Below, in pieces: positions 7,143 through 11,224 of a stretch of DNA of 11,224 nucleotides. Both the position numbers and the translations under genes were made by a program. This DNA is from Geminicoccaceae bacterium (GTDB lineage Bacteria > Pseudomonadota > Alphaproteobacteria > Geminicoccales > Geminicoccaceae): contig JAGREZ010000284.1 in the NCBI GenBank assembly GCA_020446285.1, positions 1 through 11,224 on the forward strand, read 5' to 3'. The notes under the pieces were generated by a model. That model was not told the origin of the DNA. It made no database searches and saw only the letters and a list, made by a program, of their open reading frames with translations. Positions within the stretch are counted from its first letter, which is position 1. Each line of letters opens with the position of its first letter.

Positions 7143-8078
7143 ATGCTGCTGGTGCCGGGATCGGTCAACGCCGATCTTCTGTTCAAGGTCGAGAAACTGC
7201 CCGCGCCCGGCGAAACGGTCCTTTGTCCTTCCTACGAGATGGCACCCGGCGGCAAGGGATCCAACCAGGCGGCGGCGGCGGCCCGCGCTGGCGCCGAGGT
7301 CGTCTTTGTCGGTCATCTGGGCGATGACGGCCATGCCGCGGAATTGCGGCGGATCCTGAGCGAGACCGGCATGAACATCGACGATCTCGCCATATCGGCG
7401 AAACCGACGGCGATCGCGGTGATCGGCATCGACAAGGCGGGCGAAAACGCGATCATCGTCGCCAGCGGAGCCAATCTCGACACCGGCAGCGACCAGATCG
7501 CGGACGAACGTCTCCGGCCGGGTGTAACCGTGCTCTGCCAGAACGAAATCCGCCCGGAAGAAACATTCCGTATCCTCGAACGGGCAGCGGCCCGTGGTGC
7601 GCGCACCATCCTCAATCTCGCTCCCGCCGGCCGGATTCCCGCCTCGACACTCGATGCGCTCGACATCCTCATCGTCAACGAGATCGAGGCACGAATGGTT
7701 GCCGGCGACGAGACGACACCTCTCGAGATCCTTGCCCGCGAGCTTGCCCGCCGGCATGGCCTCGTCTGCATCGTCACGCTCGGCAGCGCCGGCGCCATGG
7801 CGATTTCGGCGGATGCCGGATGGCGGGTCGGCGCGCTTGCCGTCAGGCCGGTGGATACCACGGGCGCGGGTGACACATTCGCCGGCGTTCTCGCCGCCTT
7901 CCTCGATGAAGGCCTCGATATCCCGGATGCCCTGCACCGCGCATCGGTCGCAGCCGCACTTTCCTGCGAGGCCATCGGCGCCCAGAGCGCACAGCCGACC
8001 CGGTCCGCCATCGACGGACGTCTCGGCGAACTGGCGCCACCGGTCACGCTTCGAGCGGCCGCACGGCCAGCGCCCTGA
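7143..8078 (+). CDS. rbsK: Ribokinase-like PfkB-family sugar kinase
   Basis: A 311-residue cytoplasmic kinase that aligns with E. coli RbsK (309 residues) from end to end. The N-terminal GSVNADLLFKVEKLPAPGET and GGKGSNQAAAAARAGA (about 36-51) are the sugar-binding PfkB signature 1 region. NLAPA (158-162) and NEIEA (179-183) match the NPAPA and NETEA blocks, VTLGSAGA lies at 211-218, and VDTTGAGDTFAG (237-248) is signature 2 with the catalytic base Asp244 and the anion hole. The GAQSAQPTR end also matches. It would phosphorylate D-ribose at O5 using ATP, with K+ activation; a related sugar or nucleoside cannot be excluded. No ribose transporter or repressor lies nearby, which weakens the exact substrate call. 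A GGGAG ribosome binding site at 7131-7135, seven bases upstream, supports the ATG. Its stop abuts the stop of the convergent cfa gene. Confidence 0.85.
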   Translation: MLLVPGSVNADLLFKVEKLPAPGETVLCPSYEMAPGGKGSNQAAAAARAGAEVVFVGHLGDDGHAAELRRILSETGMNIDDLAISAKPTAIAVIGIDKAGENAIIVASGANLDTGSDQIADERLRPGVTVLCQNEIRPEETFRILERAAARGARTILNLAPAGRIPASTLDALDILIVNEIEARMVAGDETTPLEILARELARRHGLVCIVTLGSAGAMAISADAGWRVGALAVRPVDTTGAGDTFAGVLAAFLDEGLDIPDALHRASVAAALSCEAIGAQSAQPTRSAIDGRLGELAPPVTLRAAARPAP

Positions 8079-9389
8079 TCAGGCCCGCTGCAGCGAGACC
8101 TGAATCACATCTGTCGAACCGGTCCGGAAACCCGCCTCGCAATAGGCGAGGTAATAGCGCCAGATGCGCCTGAAACGCTCGTCGAAACCGAGTGGCCTGA
8201 GCTCATCCCAGACATTCTGGAAGCGCCTGTTCCAGATCGCGAGCGTCCGCGCATAGTCACGTCCGAATTCGTGCCATGACAATTCACCAAGCCCCGCCTT
8301 CGCGAACTCCCTGCGAAGTGCCGCCGGCGACGGCAGGCAACCACCCGGAAAGATGTAGCGCTGGATGAAATCGGCCGTCTTTCGATAAGTCTCGAAATGC
8401 TGGTCGGCAATAGTGATGATCTGCAATCCGGCTCGGCCGCCGGGTTTGAGCAGGGAAGCGATCTTGCCGAAATAGTCCGGCCAGTAGCGTTCGCCCACCG
8501 CCTCGAACATCTCGATCGAGGCGATACGGTCGAAATCGCCCTCGACATCGCGATAGTCCTGGTAGCGGATCTCCACCCGGTCCGAGAGCCCCGCCTTCTC
8601 GATCCGCTGCCTCGCATATTCGAACTGGGCCTTCGAGATCGTCAGACAGGTGATGTGGCAGTCGCGCGAGCGCGCCGCATGTTCGGCGAAGCCACCCCAG
8701 CCACAGCCGATCTCCAGCACCCGGTGCCCGTCATCGAGGCCGATCATGCCGCAGAGATGCTCGTATTTGGCGTGCTGCGCCGCTTCCAGCCCGACCGCGC
8801 CGTTTTCGAACAATGCCGAGGAATAGGTCATCGACGGATCGAGCCATGCCGCAAAGAAATCGTTGCCGAGATCATAGTGCGCGTGAATGTTGCGTTCGGC
8901 CTGTGTCTTCGTGTTCGCGTTGCGCCAGTGCTGGCAGAAGCGCAGGAACCGCGCTGGCCACGGACCATGATAGCTCTTTTCCCAGGCGACCGCATTCCGG
9001 TCGAGCAGTTCGAGCAGGTCCGCAAGATCCGGACTGTCGAAATCGCCGTCGATATATCCCTCGGCAAAGCCGACAGCGCCGTTGGCGAGATAACGATCGA
9101 GCAACCGGCCGCTGTGGAGCCTGATGGAAGCCGACGGCCCCGCAGACCGCCCCTCGATCTCGATTTCCGTACCGCCAGGCATGATCAGGGACAGATGTCC
9201 CCGGTCGATCCGCGCCAGAAGCCGGCGAATGAACGAGAGGCGCAGTGCCTCCATTCTTCCGGTGGATGGCCGATCCCGCCTCGACAGGGCAGGATCGGCA
9301 TCCTCGGGCCGTCCGGGCACGTTCCTGGCCCCGAATGCATTGCTGCTCGCCATGATCCGTTCCGACTTTTCCTCGCCCCGGCCGGACAT
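8079..9389 (-). CDS. cfa: Cyclopropane-fatty-acyl-phospholipid synthase
   Basis: A 436-residue SAM-dependent methyltransferase that adds a methylene bridge to double bonds of membrane phospholipid acyl chains, usually in stationary phase or stress. The N-terminal region (about 50-135) has the GFAEGYIDGDFDSPDL block. The catalytic part begins at HYDLGNDFFAAWLDPSMTYSS (split as the family motif, about 171-191). The SAM site is VLEIGCGWGG (224-233). Cys213, Glu296 and Tyr379 match E. coli C139, E239 and Y317 of the bicarbonate site; the histidine at E. coli H266 is replaced by Ile in LQIITIAD. Upstream starts are unclear: Met1 has no strong Shine-Dalgarno, and Met13 (codon at 9353-9351) is a possible start, with GGA six or seven bases before it. 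The 153-bp gap to the upstream Cache-like gene shows no promoter I would trust. No DUF1365 or amine-oxidase partner gene is present. Confidence 0.93.
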   Translation of the reverse strand: MSGRGEEKSERIMASSNAFGARNVPGRPEDADPALSRRDRPSTGRMEALRLSFIRRLLARIDRGHLSLIMPGGTEIEIEGRSAGPSASIRLHSGRLLDRYLANGAVGFAEGYIDGDFDSPDLADLLELLDRNAVAWEKSYHGPWPARFLRFCQHWRNANTKTQAERNIHAHYDLGNDFFAAWLDPSMTYSSALFENGAVGLEAAQHAKYEHLCGMIGLDDGHRVLEIGCGWGGFAEHAARSRDCHITCLTISKAQFEYARQRIEKAGLSDRVEIRYQDYRDVEGDFDRIASIEMFEAVGERYWPDYFGKIASLLKPGGRAGLQIITIADQHFETYRKTADFIQRYIFPGGCLPSPAALRREFAKAGLGELSWHEFGRDYARTLAIWNRRFQNVWDELRPLGFDERFRRIWRYYLAYCEAGFRTGSTDVIQVSLQRA

Positions 9390-9542
9390 GCCTTTGCGGC
9401 CTTGCCTTCGGCTGCGGGGTCCTCCCGACTACCAGACCGGAGAGCCCATCCATGACCCCTCCGGACGATCTCCAACTCACCAGAAGATCGGGAATTGCGC
9501 AAGTCGGTAGAATTCGATCATCTGATCGGGTGCAGCGCCCCT

Positions 9543-10136
9543 CTATTGAAGCTCCTCGACATTGAGTCCGATCGTGACAGCGCCGATGGCGTCACCCGTC
9601 GCCGGATCGGCGATACTGACACTCACCTGGGTCTGGAACATCTCGGTGGATTCATCGAACTCGATCTCGTCGATGAAAACCGCATCCGGTCCGACGAGAA
9701 AGGTTTTCTGCCATTTGGCTTCATCGCCCTGCCAGTAGTCGCTCGTTACATCGCTCTGGCCGGCATTGAGTCCACGATTGTCCATGAGGAACATTTCCGT
9801 GACGACCGTTCCGTTGGAATTCTTCTGCCGGGTCAGCAATTGCGACAGCGGACGCGAAAGGACCTGCGAGATCATCGGCCCACCGCCGAGTTCCGCTTCC
9901 CCGCGCCAGGTATCGTCGAGCCGGTCGATGCCCGCCTGATCGAGACCGGCATGTTCGGCATTCTGCTCGTGCAGGGCCGCCACGACTTCCGGATCCTGTA
10001 GCCAGGGGCGGATCCTTGCATCGACGAAACGCTGGATCTGCGCCGCATATTCATTGGCCGACACCGGCCCTGGCATCGCCGCTACGGTGAGGAACAAGGC
10101 GGCGGCCGCAAAACCCGGGTGAAAGACATGCCGCAT
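9543..10136 (-). CDS. Exported stand-alone Cache-like (PDC sensor) protein
   Basis: A 197-residue protein with a signal peptide (residues about 1-27; RHVFHPG then an Ala/Leu core and PVSA-NE cleavage site) and no later membrane helix or cytoplasmic domain. The mature part resembles a single Cache/PDC sensor fold: a long N-terminal helix (YAAQIQRFVDARIRPWL), a middle strand TEMFLMDNRGLNAGQS, the TSDYWQGDEAKWQKTF block (132-146), and closing strands VSVSIADPATGDAIGAVTIG. Such folds usually form the ligand-binding part of chemoreceptors and kinases; here it stands alone in the periplasm. The start at 10136 is chosen because AAGGAGA (10151-10145) lies eight bases upstream; an ATG six codons earlier (10154) overlaps that Shine-Dalgarno and lacks its own. 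The gene stops with TAG. It reads toward cfa, 153 bp away; co-transcription is uncertain. Ligand and partner are unknown. Confidence 0.72.
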   Translation of the reverse strand: MRHVFHPGFAAAALFLTVAAMPGPVSANEYAAQIQRFVDARIRPWLQDPEVVAALHEQNAEHAGLDQAGIDRLDDTWRGEAELGGGPMISQVLSRPLSQLLTRQKNSNGTVVTEMFLMDNRGLNAGQSDVTSDYWQGDEAKWQKTFLVGPDAVFIDEIEFDESTEMFQTQVSVSIADPATGDAIGAVTIGLNVEELQ

Positions 10137-10358
10137 ATCGAATGTCTCCTTCATGTTGGATTTCCATTTGTTTTAACAACTTTTACGCGAGATTTCCACC
10201 CTGTTCTTTGACCGCTCCATTTATCCATCAATAGTTGTAGAATTAACGCGCAATTTGCAATTCGTTGTTATTCCTTTCGCGAATACACAAATGCGATACG
10301 TCAAATGTCCTGTTGGATGACTTCAGTTCCGCAAGAGTACAGATCCGGCGATCGACTG

Positions 10359-10400
10359 TCCGGGCGATATCTGCCTTGCAGCATGGTCCGCCCGGATTTT
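10359..10400 (+). terminator. Terminator-like hairpin in the non-coding region
   Basis: TCCGGGCG (10359-10366) pairs perfectly with CGCCCGGA (10389-10396), and TTTT follows directly on the plus strand. The 22-nt loop contains its own small hairpin, CTGC-ctt-GCAG (10371-10381). No plus-strand gene ends here, so it would terminate either an unannotated short RNA starting in the AT-rich stretch or nothing at all. The U-run is short. Confidence 0.4.
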
Positions 10401-10534
10401 GCCGGATCCGGCTTCTCGACAGGTTCGCTTTCGCATCGCCATTCCTTTTCCTGTCCGTCCGATCACGACAGCCGGCATCCCGCCGGCGTGTTGTCGACGG
10501 GCTCACGGTCGCCTGATCCCCGCAGGCGCGCGTG

Positions 10535-10571
10535 AAAAGGCCGGCGGGCACCGATCCGCCCGCCGGCCGGT
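10535..10571 (-). terminator. Strong GC hairpin, possible terminator (best on the minus strand)
   Basis: An 11-bp perfect stem GGCCGGCGGGC (10539-10549) / GCCCGCCGGCC (10558-10568) with an 8-nt loop. Read leftward it is followed directly by TTTT; read rightward it is followed by GGTTTC, so it is better on the minus strand but might work both ways. It lies 140 bp upstream of the dehydrogenase gene and may insulate its promoter from neighbouring transcription. Confidence 0.55.
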
Positions 10572-10644
10572 TTCATATCCTCGTCCCGGCGATCGACCAC
10601 GCATCGGCCTGGCCGGAAAGTCGCGGGTCCGGACAAGGGCGCAC

Positions 10645-10673
10645 TTGCCCCCGACCTGCCCCGCGTCTAGCTT
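10645..10673 (+). promoter_or_regulatory. Putative promoter of the dehydrogenase gene
   Basis: TTGCCC (10645-10650) and CTAGCT/TAGCTT (10667-10673) are spaced by 16-17 bp, about 37 bp before the ATG. The -10 box shares its CTAG core with the box proposed for rplM. The matches to consensus are partial, so this is a weak call based mainly on position. Confidence 0.35.
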
Positions 10674-10709
10674 CCGCCCACATGTCTTTCAGGATCGAAG
10701 GGGGATGAA

Positions 10710-11224
10710 ATGGCCAAGGCGGCATTTATCGGACTCGGTGTGATGGGTTACCCGATGGCGGGACACATGGTCGCCAAGGGTCATCGCGTGAAGGTCTGGA
10801 ACCGTTCCGGCGAGAAGGCGGTCAAGTGGCGCGAGCAGCATGGCGGCACCGCAACCTCGACGCCGCGCGAAGCTGCCGAGGGCGTCGAGTTCGCGATGAT
10901 GTGCGTCGGCAATGACGATGATGTCCGTTCCGTGGTGTATGGCGATGACGGCGTGCTCGCCGGCATGTCGGAAGGCAGCATTCTCGTCGATCACACGACC
11001 GCTTCGGCCGAACTCGCCCGCGAACTCGCACAAGCGTGCACCAAGAAGGGCGTGGGCTTCGTCGATGCGCCGGTTTCGGGTGGACAGGCCGGTGCCGAAA
11101 ACGGTGTGCTTTCGATCATGTGCGGTGGCGAGGTGGTTGATTTCACGCAGGCCGAGGGTGTGATGCAGGCCTACGGACGGACGGTCACACTCGTCGGCAA
11201 GGCCGGCGCCGGCCAGCTCACCAA
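10710..11224 (+). CDS. NAD(P)-dependent 3-hydroxyisobutyrate dehydrogenase-family oxidoreductase, 5' part
   Basis: The first 171 codons of a beta-hydroxyacid dehydrogenase; the gene runs off the right edge. It starts at the ATG after GAAGGGGG (Shine-Dalgarno). The overlapping ATG at 10705 is in another frame. Residues 1-14 form the Rossmann dinucleotide loop (AFIGLGVMGYPMAGHM, with GxGxMG). VWNRSGEKA follows at the end of strand 2; the Asn-Arg pair after the strand is common in NADP-using members, but this alone does not settle the cofactor. The substrate-binding signature DAPVSGGQAGAENG is intact, as is GKAGAGQLT, which leads into the catalytic Lys. The window ends on AA, the first two bases of that expected Lys codon. 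The family includes 3-hydroxyisobutyrate, tartronate semialdehyde and glyoxylate/succinic-semialdehyde reductases; which one this is cannot be decided from the N-terminal half. Confidence 0.88.
   Translation, partial: MAKAAFIGLGVMGYPMAGHMVAKGHRVKVWNRSGEKAVKWREQHGGTATSTPREAAEGVEFAMMCVGNDDDVRSVVYGDDGVLAGMSEGSILVDHTTASAELARELAQACTKKGVGFVDAPVSGGQAGAENGVLSIMCGGEVVDFTQAEGVMQAYGRTVTLVGKAGAGQLT

Larger units (their letters stand above)
10137..10709. other. 573-bp non-coding region, AT-rich left half and hairpin-rich right half
   Basis: The left part (about 10155-10320) is much richer in A and T than the rest of the window and should hold the promoter of the leftward Cache-like gene, though I find no convincing -35/-10 pair. 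It carries a 7-bp inverted repeat TAACAAC (10174-10180) / GTTGTTA (10264-10270). The right part has a 12-bp palindrome GCCGGATCCGGC (10401-10412), a GCCGGC/GCCGGC hairpin (10471-10487), a CGCCTG/CAGGCG hairpin (10510-10528) and the two stronger stems listed separately. Reading frames here are short, Arg-rich or Ser-rich and lack ribosome binding sites, so I call no gene. Confidence 0.6.

Noticed and set aside
8397..9455. A 352-codon plus-strand frame antisense to cfa
   Set aside because: Shadow of the Cfa coding strand; it has no domain pattern, whereas Cfa motifs are complete on the minus strand.
9448..9463. A strong Shine-Dalgarno (GGAGG) before ATG codons at 9454 and 9450 on the minus strand, upstream of cfa
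   Set aside because: The frame from 9454 becomes a shadow of cfa and the frame from 9450 stops after six codons. Neither joins the Cfa frame, which has a TAG upstream of 9389. A tiny leader peptide is possible but unsupported.
9515..9528. CGATCA/TGATCG inverted repeat just after the Cache-like gene (minus strand)
   Set aside because: The loop is too small and no U-run follows, so it is not a convincing terminator.
10243..10551. A 102-codon minus-strand frame in the right-hand non-coding region
   Set aside because: Arg-rich, no ribosome binding site, no familiar motif, and it crosses the hairpin-rich stretch and the terminator-like stem.

Overview
The window is a GC-rich, gene-dense piece of a bacterial chromosome, most likely from an alphaproteobacterium. 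The pointers are an rplM-rpsI pair behind a PaaI-type thioesterase, an S9 with the long N-terminal extension and an L13 with the C-terminal extension seen in that class, a short-chain Cfa, and third codon positions that are nearly all G or C. I cannot name a genus. No mobile element, CRISPR array, tRNA or rRNA is visible.

Layout from left to right. (1) Positions 1-1462, plus strand: the 3' end of a PaaI-family thioesterase, then an MFS_3/EntS-like exporter whose ATG overlaps the thioesterase stop by one base. (2) 1459-2626: a probable promoter overlapping the MFS stop, a structured leader with two hairpins, ribosomal genes rplM and rpsI overlapping by 8 nt, and a clear intrinsic terminator. 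(3) 2644-7062: a promoter, then a two-gene envelope-to-c-di-GMP module. The first gene encodes an exported LysM-FecR protein with three FN3-like repeats and a hydrophobic C-terminal tail. The second, 2 bp downstream, encodes a membrane CHASE2-PAS-GGDEF-EAL protein. (4) 7086-8078: a promoter and a ribokinase-like PfkB kinase. (5) 8079-10136, minus strand: a cyclopropane-fatty-acyl-phospholipid synthase (Cfa) that abuts the ribokinase with no intergenic base, and upstream of it a small exported Cache-like protein whose start I move to 10136. (6) 10137-10709: a 573-bp non-coding region, AT-rich on the left and with several GC-rich hairpins on the right, one or two terminator-like. (7) 10710 to the end: the first 171 codons of a 3-hydroxyisobutyrate-dehydrogenase-family oxidoreductase, cut one base before the end of what should be its catalytic Lys codon.

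The most interesting part is the LysM-FecR / CHASE2-GGDEF-EAL pair. It looks like a signalling unit in which a wall-associated periplasmic protein with a FecR-type fold feeds a CHASE2 sensor that sets c-di-GMP. The EAL domain keeps all its catalytic residues. The GGDEF domain reads GGDEL and lacks the RxxD inhibitory site, so the output may lean to c-di-GMP breakdown. FecR-like genes beside CHASE2 genes are a known type of neighbourhood; the specific coupling proposed here is inference. The remaining genes are ordinary housekeeping or metabolic functions.
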